Shown here piece by piece: positions 1 to 7,022 of a stretch of 39,015 nucleotides of DNA (position 1 is the stretch's first letter; each line of letters opens with the position of its first letter). The DNA is taken from assembly GCA_016296435.1 (NCBI GenBank), contig JAEDJI010000002.1:1-39015 (forward strand), in the 5' to 3' direction. The translations under genes were made by a program, and so were the position numbers. The notes beneath the pieces were generated by a model, which worked only from the letters and a program-made list of their open reading frames with translations, ran no database searches and was not told the DNA's origin. The DNA is from Bacilli bacterium. GTDB taxonomy: Bacteria > Bacillota_I > Bacilli_A > RF39 > UBA660.

Positions 1-315
1 AATAACTTTGATACAAATAATATTTATACATTAGCCTTAATAATATCAGATAAGTTAGACACTAAATCAAATAGAGTTACTGAAGTAGGTAAAACTATAA
101 AAGGTAATAGACAATATACACATATAAAAGACATTAAAATATCAATAAAAAATAATCTTTTAAATATAAACTACATAACAGATAAAAATATTGATATAAA
201 AGAACTAAATAATTTTTATTTCACTAAAAAAGTATTTAAAGCTATAGAGTTATTTTCTAATAAAATGAGTCTTGATTATAAAGTCTGTGTAGATGGCATA
301 GAATGGTCACTATAA
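1..315 (+). CDS. C-terminal fragment, probable HD-type hydrolase
   Basis: An open frame runs from the first base to the TAA at 313-315, giving 104 residues whose start lies outside the window. It contains the phrase ISDKLDTKSNRVTEVGKTIK near its start and ends in a patch FYFTKKVFKAIELFSNKM followed by a GIEW-like end. From memory, this layout (DKLD, a later Arg, then an FYF-KKVFKAI patch) resembles the C-terminal third of HD-superfamily phosphohydrolases of clostridia and relatives; the HD catalytic residues themselves would lie upstream and cannot be checked. Codon use is as AT-rich as its neighbours. A U-rich hairpin at 417-450 could end its transcript. The reading frame is solid; the family call is tentative. 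Confidence 0.55.
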   Translation, partial: NNFDTNNIYTLALIISDKLDTKSNRVTEVGKTIKGNRQYTHIKDIKISIKNNLLNINYITDKNIDIKELNNFYFTKKVFKAIELFSNKMSLDYKVCVDGIEWSL

Positions 316-403
316 TGAAATAATCTTATTTGTTTTTAAACTTTTCTATTACGTAAAATCAAATAAATGTAAAATGCTTAATAGAAACAATTTATATAAG
401 GTA

Positions 404-450
404 TGCTATAATGCTTAAACAATAAAATGTAACAAATTTATTGTTTTTTT
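404..450 (+). terminator. AT-rich hairpin with U tract, behind an extended -10 box
   Basis: AAACAATAAA (417-426) pairs with TTTATTGTTT (437-446) around a 10-base loop, followed by T's to 450. It sits between the HD-like gene and spoIVA and is best read as a terminator for the former. An extended -10 box, TGCTATAAT, ends at 412, so a transcript starting there would run straight into this hairpin. Confidence 0.5.
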
Positions 451-478
451 CATATTATATCTTTTTTTACATATAACT
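450..478 (+). promoter_or_regulatory. Putative sigma-E type promoter of spoIVA
   Basis: TCATATT (450-456) and CATATAACT (470-478) are separated by 13 bases. The sigma-E consensus of Bacillus is roughly kmATATT, 13-14 bases, CATACAAT, so both boxes and the spacing fit. The gene downstream, spoIVA, is a classic sigma-E gene. Predicted transcription would start about 483-486, leaving only a short leader before the ATG at 500. No sigma-E gene is in the window, so this remains a sequence match. Confidence 0.45.
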
Positions 479-499
479 TAAATGAAAGAGAGTGATGAT

Positions 500-1975
500 A
501 TGAATAAAGATGATATAATAAAAAGTATAGCAACAAGAACTGGGGGAGATATATATTTAGGGGTAGTTGGAGCAGTAAGGACGGGTAAATCTACATTTAT
601 TAAAAAAGTAGTAGAAACTCTTGTTATACCAAATATAACAGATGAGTTTGAAAGAAAAAGAACTCTTGATGAACTTCCACAGTCAAGTGGAGGAAAAACA
701 ATTATGACAATTGAACCTAAATTTATACCAAATAATGTTGCTAAAATTAAAGTTGATGAATTAGAATGCAATATTAGATTAGTGGACTGTGTTGGATATG
801 TAATTGAAAATTCCAAAGGCTATGAAGATGAAAATGGACCACGTATGGTGAAAACACCATGGTACAATGATGAAATACCATTCATTGAAGCAGCAGAAAT
901 AGGAACAGAAAAAGTAATAAAAGACCATTCTACAATTGGTGTAGTGGTAACTACAGATGGTTCAATCGGAGACTTTGATAGACATGATTATATAAATGCT
1001 GAGGAAAAAGTGATAGGTGAACTAACTTCAATTAATAAACCATTTATAGTTGTTTTAAATAGCACTCATCCCAATAATCCTGAAACTCAAGCACTTGCTA
1101 AAGATATGAGAAACAACTATGGTGTCCCAGTTCTACCAATGGATGTTTTATCTATGAATGAAAGGGATGTAACAGACATCTTACGTGAAGCATTATATGA
1201 ATTTCCGGTTTTAGAAGTATCTGTAGATATGCCTGAATGGATTGGTATTTTAAATTCCAATCACTATGTAAAAAAATCATATGTTGAAAAAATTAAAGAA
1301 AGTGTAGTAGAAGTCGATAAACTTCGTGATGTTGATACTATTTTAGAACACTTTAATGATTGTCAGTACATTTCCAAAGCATATATGTCAAAAGTGGATC
1401 CATCCACAGGAATAGTAAATATTAGACTGGATGCACCAGACGAACTATTTAATACTATCCTTAATGAAATGATTGGAGTAGATATAACTAGTAAAGCAAG
1501 TCTTCTTTCAATGTTCCAAGATTATAAAGAATCAAAAGCAGAGTACGATCAAGTTAAATATGCCCTAAAAATGGTGAAAGCAACTGGATATGGTGTAGCA
1601 ACACCATCACTTAGTGATATGACATTAGACACTCCAGAAGTTACTAAACAAGGAAATAGATATGGTATTAAATTAAAAGCAAAAGCACCATCAATTCACA
1701 TGATAAGAGTAGATGTTGAATCAAGCTTTGAGCCAATTATTGGTACAGAAGTGCAAAGCAAAGAATTAATTGATTATATAATGAAAGATAGTAAAAATGA
1801 TCCTAATAGTATTTGGTCATCTGAAATATTTGGAAGAAGTCTAGATCAAATAGTACAGGAGGGAATACAATCAAAAATAAACATGATGCCTGAAAATATC
1901 CAATTCAAACTACAACAAACAATGAGCAAAGTAGTAAATAAAGGTTCAGGTAATTTAATTGCAATAGTAATTTAG
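500..1975 (+). CDS. spoIVA: SpoIVA, spore coat morphogenetic ATPase
   Basis: SpoIVA is an ATPase that polymerises on the outer forespore membrane and forms the basement layer of the spore coat. The protein has 491 residues, matching the 492 of the Bacillus protein, and is recognisable along its whole length: TGGDIYLGVVGAVRTGKSTF near the N-terminus holds the Walker A loop (residues 24-31), followed by LVDCVGY, GYEDENGPRMVKTPWY, HSTIGVVVTTDGS, LREALYEFPVLEV, IFGRSLDQIVQEGIQ and the C-terminal GSGNLIAIVI that anchors assembly. I chose ATG 500 over the in-frame ATG 482 because GAAAGAGAG lies just upstream and the resulting N-terminus MNKDDIIKSIATRTGG matches the family. It is monocistronic, with a sigma-E-like promoter in front and a terminator behind. 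It shows the host is, or recently was, a spore former. Confidence 0.97.
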   Translation: MNKDDIIKSIATRTGGDIYLGVVGAVRTGKSTFIKKVVETLVIPNITDEFERKRTLDELPQSSGGKTIMTIEPKFIPNNVAKIKVDELECNIRLVDCVGYVIENSKGYEDENGPRMVKTPWYNDEIPFIEAAEIGTEKVIKDHSTIGVVVTTDGSIGDFDRHDYINAEEKVIGELTSINKPFIVVLNSTHPNNPETQALAKDMRNNYGVPVLPMDVLSMNERDVTDILREALYEFPVLEVSVDMPEWIGILNSNHYVKKSYVEKIKESVVEVDKLRDVDTILEHFNDCQYISKAYMSKVDPSTGIVNIRLDAPDELFNTILNEMIGVDITSKASLLSMFQDYKESKAEYDQVKYALKMVKATGYGVATPSLSDMTLDTPEVTKQGNRYGIKLKAKAPSIHMIRVDVESSFEPIIGTEVQSKELIDYIMKDSKNDPNSIWSSEIFGRSLDQIVQEGIQSKINMMPENIQFKLQQTMSKVVNKGSGNLIAIVI

Positions 1976-1982
1976 TTGACAT

Positions 1983-2008
1983 AAAAAGATACAAAAGTGT
2001 CTTTTTTT
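1983..2008 (+). terminator. Rho-independent terminator after spoIVA
   Basis: AAAAAGATAC and GTGTCTTTTT form a stem with one G-U pair around an AAAA loop, followed by T's. It starts eight bases past the stop. Confidence 0.75.
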
Positions 2009-2018
2009 ATTAAAATCA

Positions 2019-2047
2019 TTTACTTTATTAAAAAATTTATGTATAAT
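2019..2047 (+). promoter_or_regulatory. Sigma-A promoter of prepilin gene
   Basis: TTTACT (2019-2024), a 17-base spacer and TATAAT (2042-2047) lie in front of a strong SD, GTGGAGGT, and the ATG at 2077. Confidence 0.6.
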
Positions 2048-2076
2048 TTATTTATAAAGTATGTGGAGGTTAAAAT

Positions 2077-2637
2077 ATGAAAAATAATAAAAATGGTTTT
2101 ACTTTGATTGAATTATTAGCGGTAATCGTAATATTAGCTATATTAGCAGGAATAACTGCTATCATGGTAACTAATTACATTGAAAACTCTAAAATTAATG
2201 CCGACAGGTTAAATGCTCAAAACATTACTAATGCAGTACTTAGAGAATGGCAAGTACAAGGTAATGAAAGTAACAGAGAAGTTTATGTTTTTGCAGATAA
2301 TGATTCTAGTAAAGTAAATTCAGCTGACTTACTTGAAAAACCGCTTGAAAATAGTCCATGGACAGATAATGGATATGAAACAGTAAGAGCTGTAATTGAT
2401 GAAGATGGTAATGTTAGAGTATGTCTTTATGATGGCACTGCTAAAAAAGGCGTAATTGGAGATTATCAAGAAATTGCTGCTGATGAAGATTTAAAAGCTA
2501 AAGAAGAAGATGGAGAAATCATAGAAACAGTAGGAGGTAAAGAAGTAATCAGACTAAAATATAGAAATATAACTACTTGTCCTGATGAATTCTATCCAAC
2601 AGCACCTGAAACTGAAAATCCAACACCTGGTAATTAG
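2077..2637 (+). CDS. Type IV prepilin-like protein, orphan
   Basis: This 186-residue protein begins with a short basic leader (MKNNKNG) followed by FTLIELLAVIVILAILAG, the prepilin peptidase site with Glu at position 5 of the mature protein and the hydrophobic helix that packs into a pilus core. The remainder is an acidic globular domain of about 150 residues with two cysteines (VCLYD and TTCPDE) and a Pro/Thr-rich end (TAPETENPTPGN). Such proteins are subunits of type IV pili, ComG-type competence pseudopili or secretion pseudopili. No ATPase, membrane platform or prepilin peptidase gene is nearby, so its machine must be encoded elsewhere. It has its own promoter and terminator. The class is secure; pilus versus pseudopilus cannot be told. 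Confidence 0.85.
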   Translation: MKNNKNGFTLIELLAVIVILAILAGITAIMVTNYIENSKINADRLNAQNITNAVLREWQVQGNESNREVYVFADNDSSKVNSADLLEKPLENSPWTDNGYETVRAVIDEDGNVRVCLYDGTAKKGVIGDYQEIAADEDLKAKEEDGEIIETVGGKEVIRLKYRNITTCPDEFYPTAPETENPTPGN

Positions 2638-2643
2638 TATTTT

Positions 2644-2670
2644 AAAAAGAGTTAAAGAACTCTTTTTTTT
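2644..2670 (+). terminator. Terminator after prepilin gene
   Basis: AAAAAGAGTT (2644-2653) pairs perfectly with AACTCTTTTT (2658-2667) around AAAG, followed by T's to 2670. Confidence 0.85.
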
Positions 2671-2671
2671 A

Positions 2672-2694
2672 TGTTATAATTATTAAAGGGTGAG
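2672..2694 (+). promoter_or_regulatory. Compact extended -10 promoter with overlapping SD (MBOAT gene)
   Basis: TGTTATAAT (2672-2680) is an extended -10 directly after the preceding terminator. Predicted transcription starts near 2687, at the first bases of the SD AAAGGGTGAG (2685-2694), 13 bases before the ATG. This is one of four similar modules in the window. Confidence 0.55.
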
Positions 2695-2699
2695 ACATT

Positions 2700-4082
2700 A
2701 TGGTATTTAGTAGTTCAATTTTTATATTTGGTTTTTTACCAATATTACTTTTATTTTATTTTTTAAGTCCAAAAAAATTAAAAAACTATATACTATTACT
2801 TTTTAGTTTAATATTCTACGCATTTGGAGGAATAAAATATTTATTTATAATGATGTTTGTTGTTTTGGTGGACTTTATTGGAGCCATTCTAATAGATAAA
2901 TCAAAGTCAAATAAAAAAAGTATACTTATTATTACAATAATAATTAATATACTAGTATTAATGTTTTATAAGTACACTAATTTTTTAATATTAAACGTTA
3001 ATAATTTATTTAATATAGACATAAAACTACTAAATATTATAATGCCAATAGGAATATCTTTTTATACATTTCAAGCAATGAGTTATGTAATAGATGTTTA
3101 TAAAAAAGAAGTTAAAGTACAAAAAAACTATTTCTTATTACTATTATACGTCAGCTTATTTCCCCAACTTATTGCAGGACCAATTGTAAGATATAAAACT
3201 ATTGAAAAAGAAATAACAAAAAGAACTACTTCATTTGAGGACATATCATATGGTATAGAAAGATTTATTTTAGGATTTGCTAAAAAACTAATAATTGCTA
3301 ATCAAATGGGTAAGTTAGCAGATATAATATTTGAAGGAAGCTATTCTTTTCCAACCTCATGGATTGGAGCAATAGCTTATATGTTTCAAATTTACTTTGA
3401 TTTTTCAGCATACTCTGATATGGCAATTGGACTAGGAAGAATATTTGGATTTCACTTTTTAGAAAACTTTAACTTTCCATATATGGCAAAAACAATCACA
3501 GACTTCTGGAAAAGATGGCATATATCACTATCAACTTGGTTTAAAGACTATGTATACATTCCACTTGGTGGAAATAAAAAAGGAATAAAAAGACAAATAA
3601 TTAACATGAGTATAGTATGGTTATTAACAGGATTATGGCATGGAGCAGCATGGAACTTTATTTTGTGGGGACTTTACTATTTAATTTTTCTGTCATTAGA
3701 AAAATTCATTTTATCAAAATATCTAAAAAATATTCCAAATTTCTTAAAACATGTCTATACACTACTTATAATACTGTTCGGTTGGGTTTTATTTAGAGTA
3801 GATAATCTAAGTCAATTTTTTAGTATAATAAAAGCTATGTTTAGTTTTAATATATCAAATGTATCTTTAATGCAGTCCCGAATATATATTGAAACTTATT
3901 ATATTTATTTTATTCTAGCAATTATATTTTCTACAAATATATACTATGTTATATGTAGTAAACTAAAAGACAAAGTTCTGTTTAGTATAATTAAATACAT
4001 AGGACTAATAATTATATTTATTATATCAATTATGTTTTTGGCACAATCTACATATAATCCATTTATATACTTTAGATTCTAA
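2700..4082 (+). CDS. MBOAT-family O-acyltransferase (AlgI/DltB-like)
   Basis: A 460-residue membrane protein of the MBOAT family, which moves an acyl (usually acetyl) group from a cytoplasmic donor to a polymer outside the membrane. Multiple hydrophobic helices begin at the N-terminus. The family core is clear: DFWKRWHISLSTWFKDYVY with His274, PLGGNKKG, and LTGLWHGAAWNF with the invariant His314. AlgI-like members have this length and acetylate alginate, peptidoglycan (PatA) or secreted polysaccharide; DltB differs in context, and no dlt genes are present. It is followed after ten bases by a DHHW/AlgJ-like protein, the usual partner in Firmicutes. The substrate is unknown; a capsule, spore or wall glycan is inference. 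Confidence 0.9.
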   Translation: MVFSSSIFIFGFLPILLLFYFLSPKKLKNYILLLFSLIFYAFGGIKYLFIMMFVVLVDFIGAILIDKSKSNKKSILIITIIINILVLMFYKYTNFLILNVNNLFNIDIKLLNIIMPIGISFYTFQAMSYVIDVYKKEVKVQKNYFLLLLYVSLFPQLIAGPIVRYKTIEKEITKRTTSFEDISYGIERFILGFAKKLIIANQMGKLADIIFEGSYSFPTSWIGAIAYMFQIYFDFSAYSDMAIGLGRIFGFHFLENFNFPYMAKTITDFWKRWHISLSTWFKDYVYIPLGGNKKGIKRQIINMSIVWLLTGLWHGAAWNFILWGLYYLIFLSLEKFILSKYLKNIPNFLKHVYTLLIILFGWVLFRVDNLSQFFSIIKAMFSFNISNVSLMQSRIYIETYYIYFILAIIFSTNIYYVICSKLKDKVLFSIIKYIGLIIIFIISIMFLAQSTYNPFIYFRF

Positions 4083-4092
4083 AGGAGGAAAT

Positions 4093-5235
4093 ATGAAAAA
4101 AATAAAAGTAATATTTAATATTATATTTATTCTTATAATTTTTATATTTATGTTTATAACTCTTACTAATAATAATGAAATAAGTACAGTAGAAAAAAGA
4201 ACTCTAACAACATTTCCAAAATTTTCGATAAAAACGCTTTTAAATGGAAAGTATTTAGAGAATTTAACAACGGCATTTTCAGATCAAATTGCTTTTAGAA
4301 ATAAATTAATAAAGGGATATTATATATTTCAATTTCAAAGATATAATGGCGATGTGGTAAAAGGAAATAATAATGAATTATATGCTGCCTATCAAAGAAT
4401 TAATAATGAAAATTTTTACTTAGAAAACGTAAAAAAAAGTACAGATAATATAAATAAGATAGCAAATGAAGTATCAAAAAATAATGCAAAATTTATATTT
4501 GTATCTATTCCTAGAAAAGATGCGGTTGAAAAAGATAATCTACCGAATAGCTATATCAGTAGTGATACTATTTATAAAAAAAGTATAGATATAGTAAAAG
4601 AAAATATTAATGATAAAATTATTTTAATAGATGCATATGAACTATTTAATGATAAAAGTATTAGATACTATTACATGAATGATCATCATATAACACCGCG
4701 AGGAGCAAATATTATATACAATAAGATAAAACAAGTAACAAATGATGATAGATTACAAATAACTAATTTAGAAGATTTATATACTATAGGAAAAACTATT
4801 GTAAATGGTTCATTTAATAATCAATTAGGACAAAGTGTTAAACCATCATTAGAAGAACTTTATCTAATACCTAAATTTAATATTAATTATACTAGATATG
4901 AAGACTTAAAAATATCAAATAAAAAAGTGTATGGAAAAGCAAACAACTATGAAGACTCTTATATGGAAGGGGATAATGCTTTTACAGTAATTGAAACTAA
5001 TAGGGAAGAATTACCTAATATTTTATATGTAGGTTCGTCATTTACTAATATATTAGAAACATTGAGTGTAAAAGACTTTAATAAAATGATTTCTATTGAC
5101 TATAGACATAATACTAGTAAAAATAGTATAAACTATTATGTTGATGCTTATAATATAGATTATGTTGTATTCATTCCATCACAATCAAACGATGCTTTCT
5201 CATATAATATGATTAAAAAACACTTAGGTATGTAA
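4093..5235 (+). CDS. DHHW/AlgJ-like secreted partner of the MBOAT protein
   Basis: This 380-residue protein has an N-terminal membrane anchor (IKVIFNIIFILIIFIFMFIT) and a large outside domain. It starts ten bases after the MBOAT gene with a very strong SD (AAAGGAGG) and is surely co-transcribed. The family mark is YYMNDHHITPRGANIIY at about residues 194-210, where Asp197 and His198-His199 are kept but the fourth residue of DHHW is Ile. Near the C-terminus YVGSSFTN (from residue 312) occupies the place where related SGNH/AlgJ-type proteins carry the GDS nucleophile motif; here the Asp is replaced by Ser. The family partners MBOAT proteins in O-acetylating exported polysaccharides. The role is inferred from family and neighbour. 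Confidence 0.8.
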   Translation: MKKIKVIFNIIFILIIFIFMFITLTNNNEISTVEKRTLTTFPKFSIKTLLNGKYLENLTTAFSDQIAFRNKLIKGYYIFQFQRYNGDVVKGNNNELYAAYQRINNENFYLENVKKSTDNINKIANEVSKNNAKFIFVSIPRKDAVEKDNLPNSYISSDTIYKKSIDIVKENINDKIILIDAYELFNDKSIRYYYMNDHHITPRGANIIYNKIKQVTNDDRLQITNLEDLYTIGKTIVNGSFNNQLGQSVKPSLEELYLIPKFNINYTRYEDLKISNKKVYGKANNYEDSYMEGDNAFTVIETNREELPNILYVGSSFTNILETLSVKDFNKMISIDYRHNTSKNSINYYVDAYNIDYVVFIPSQSNDAFSYNMIKKHLGM

Positions 5236-5261
5236 AATAAATAAAAAGAGTAAAAAAATTA

Positions 5262-5290
5262 TTGCTAAATATATAAAAGGCTGATATACT
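5262..5290 (+). promoter_or_regulatory. Promoter inside the 3' intergenic region
   Basis: TTGCTA (5262-5267), exactly 17 bases, then TATACT (5285-5290) with an extended TGA in front. Predicted start is 5297. No ORF follows, only two hairpins and a terminator, and the next gene is on the other strand. Confidence 0.5.
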
Positions 5291-5296
5291 TTACTT

Positions 5297-5366
5297 GGGA
5301 ATACGTCGTTGTTCCTATCATTTAAAGAAGGACTAACTTACGTTGTTGAGTTATTACTTCTTTTTT
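5297..5366 (+). ncRNA. Candidate small RNA of about 70 nt
   Basis: The stretch begins at the start site predicted from the promoter at 5262-5290. Hairpin 1 is GGGAA (5297-5301) with TTCCT (5312-5316) around a 10-base loop. Hairpin 2 spans 5324-5363: 15 pairs, two mismatches, a six-base loop CGTTGT, then T's to 5366, a good terminator. Both hairpins present nearly the same word, ACGTCGTTG (5303-5311) and ACGTTGTTG (5340-5348). It matches no RNA family I recognise. The plainer reading is that hairpin 2 just terminates the MBOAT/DHHW operon, and the promoter is a chance match in AT-rich DNA. Confidence 0.4.
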
Positions 5367-5375
5367 AATTTTATA

Positions 5376-5404
5376 TAAAAAAGATAAAAGTTAAAACTCT
5401 TATC
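5376..5404 (-). terminator. Terminator of the transglutaminase-like gene
   Basis: On the minus strand GATAAGAGTT (5404-5395) pairs with AACTTTTATC (5392-5383), one G-U pair, followed by a run of U's (A's at 5376-5382 on the plus strand). Confidence 0.7.
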
Positions 5405-5434
5405 CTTCTTAAGTTAATAATATTATCAAAATCA

Positions 5435-6898
5435 TTATTTTATCTTATTATCATAAATATTTCTAAGTGTTTTAGTAAGTTTAACTTGTTCAATACGTTT
5501 ATCTAATTCATTTTCTTCTGCAAATTTAATAGTTCTAATAAGTTTAATATCATCATTACTATAACACATCATTAAAAATTGATTAAGTTGAGTATCACTA
5601 AAATCCCAATTAGACATAAGAACAGTTTTATAAAAATCATTTAAATCAAAAGGATACTTTTCAGGATTATAATAATATTGTTGTTTTCTAACATTATATA
5701 AAACCTCTAGCAAAACATCAGCACTAATTGGATTATTAAAATAACGTGTTAATTCATATATTTTTTTTCTAATATTATATTTATTTAATTTAAATATCTT
5801 CTTTGCAATGGGATAATTCCGCATATTTTTAATAAGAATATCACCAGTAACAAAATAAGACATAGAGTTAATAGAATTTACAAGTTCATCTGGTAATCCT
5901 TTAATTCCAACTTCATATACCAAATCATCAAATTTCCAAGCAATATCAGCAGAAAAATACGGAAAGCGTCTGTCTAAAAATTTACCATTGTCATACTCAT
6001 CTATTTTCTCTTTAGTTAAAGCAAAGTATTTATAGGACAATAAAAATTTATTATCATTTTCATTTGTTTTACTATTCCAAGTAGGATCAAAAAAGTAGAC
6101 ACCATCAATGCCATATTTATCATCTTTAACATGTATAGCAATTCTTGCATGTCCTCCATTATCATCAAGACAATCTAGTCTAATTGTATGACAATCAATA
6201 CCTAATTTACTAAGTAAAGTTTGAAATATTACTGAATATCCAACACATACAATTTTGTTTCCCAATAAAGCAGAAGACAAATTTCTAGAGTTCATCTTAT
6301 CTTCATCTTCATCAACTTCTAAGTAAACTTTATCTCTTACCATATCATAAACATACATTATTTTTTCTAAAGGAGAAAAATCAAATCTTTTTATATCTTC
6401 AATTTTTTTATTTATACAACAAGTAGTTTTTTTATATTCATCAAATGTAATTAAAGAATAATTACCTTGAATTTTGAAATATATATTTGAAGTATTATCA
6501 CCAAAAGCATCTTCAATTTCGTTAATTAAATTATTATTCAATAAATTATAATCATTAAAAATAATTCTCTTATTAAGTAAAATAGGATTTTTCTTAATAA
6601 AATTTGCCACAACTTCTGGTTTATAGAAAAATTCAATATCAGAAGCATTATTAATATAGTTTAATTTATCACTTTTAATTTTTTTTAAAATGTCCATACT
6701 TTCATTATCATTACTACATATCGTTATACAGCAATCTATAATTTTATCAAAATCATCTAAATTAGAAATAATTTCTTCAAAATTCTTATCCAATGATGCA
6801 GAAATATCTATCTCATAATCATATAAAAAAGTAGATGCTATAACATATACTTGCATTGTATCTTTATCAAAAGGTTTTATTGACAACTTACCATTCAT
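5435..6898 (-). CDS. Transglutaminase-like domain protein
   Basis: A 487-residue protein with no signal peptide or membrane helix visible. The middle carries a transglutaminase/papain-fold triad in the expected order and spacing: Cys218 in KIVCVGYS, His250 in NGGHARIAI and Asp271 in YFFDPTW. Bacterial members of this superfamily are mostly peptidases or amidases, not cross-linkers. The first 200 residues are acidic and contain no motif I know; the last 200 are basic and helix-rich with many Tyr/Asn. It is preceded by GGGGGA as SD and lies downstream of, and in the same direction as, the LCP gene but beyond that gene's terminator, so it probably has its own promoter. Cellular location and substrate are unknown. 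Confidence 0.75.
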   Translation of the reverse strand: MNGKLSIKPFDKDTMQVYVIASTFLYDYEIDISASLDKNFEEIISNLDDFDKIIDCCITICSNDNESMDILKKIKSDKLNYINNASDIEFFYKPEVVANFIKKNPILLNKRIIFNDYNLLNNNLINEIEDAFGDNTSNIYFKIQGNYSLITFDEYKKTTCCINKKIEDIKRFDFSPLEKIMYVYDMVRDKVYLEVDEDEDKMNSRNLSSALLGNKIVCVGYSVIFQTLLSKLGIDCHTIRLDCLDDNGGHARIAIHVKDDKYGIDGVYFFDPTWNSKTNENDNKFLLSYKYFALTKEKIDEYDNGKFLDRRFPYFSADIAWKFDDLVYEVGIKGLPDELVNSINSMSYFVTGDILIKNMRNYPIAKKIFKLNKYNIRKKIYELTRYFNNPISADVLLEVLYNVRKQQYYYNPEKYPFDLNDFYKTVLMSNWDFSDTQLNQFLMMCYSNDDIKLIRTIKFAEENELDKRIEQVKLTKTLRNIYDNKIK

Positions 6899-6914
6899 AA
6901 AAATCCCCCAGCAA

Positions 6915-6942
6915 ATAGTATATTATAATATAAATATACTAT
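6915..6942 (-). promoter_or_regulatory. 10-bp inverted repeat in promoter region
   Basis: ATAGTATATT (6915-6924) and AATATACTAT (6933-6942) are perfect inverted repeats with an 8-base spacer. They lie 17-45 bases in front of the transglutaminase-like gene and cover its likely -10 region (TATAAT-like words inside the repeat; TTGCAA upstream). The layout fits an operator for a dimeric repressor, but AT-rich palindromes also arise by chance. Confidence 0.35.
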
Positions 6943-6986
6943 ATCTCATTTGCAACAGATTATATCATGAAACACAAAAAAAGTCA

Positions 6987-7022
6987 ATTAATAAAAAAGC
7001 TTTACAAAATGTAAGCTTTTTA
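6987..7022 (-). terminator. Terminator overlapping the LCP stop codon
   Basis: On the minus strand AAAAGCTTAC pairs with GTAAAGCTTTT (one bulged base), then a U run. The stem begins at the stop codon itself (7020-7022). Confidence 0.75.

Noticed and set aside
482..499. Earlier in-frame ATG of spoIVA
   Set aside because: The six extra codons contain the SD; ATG 500 matches the family N-terminus.
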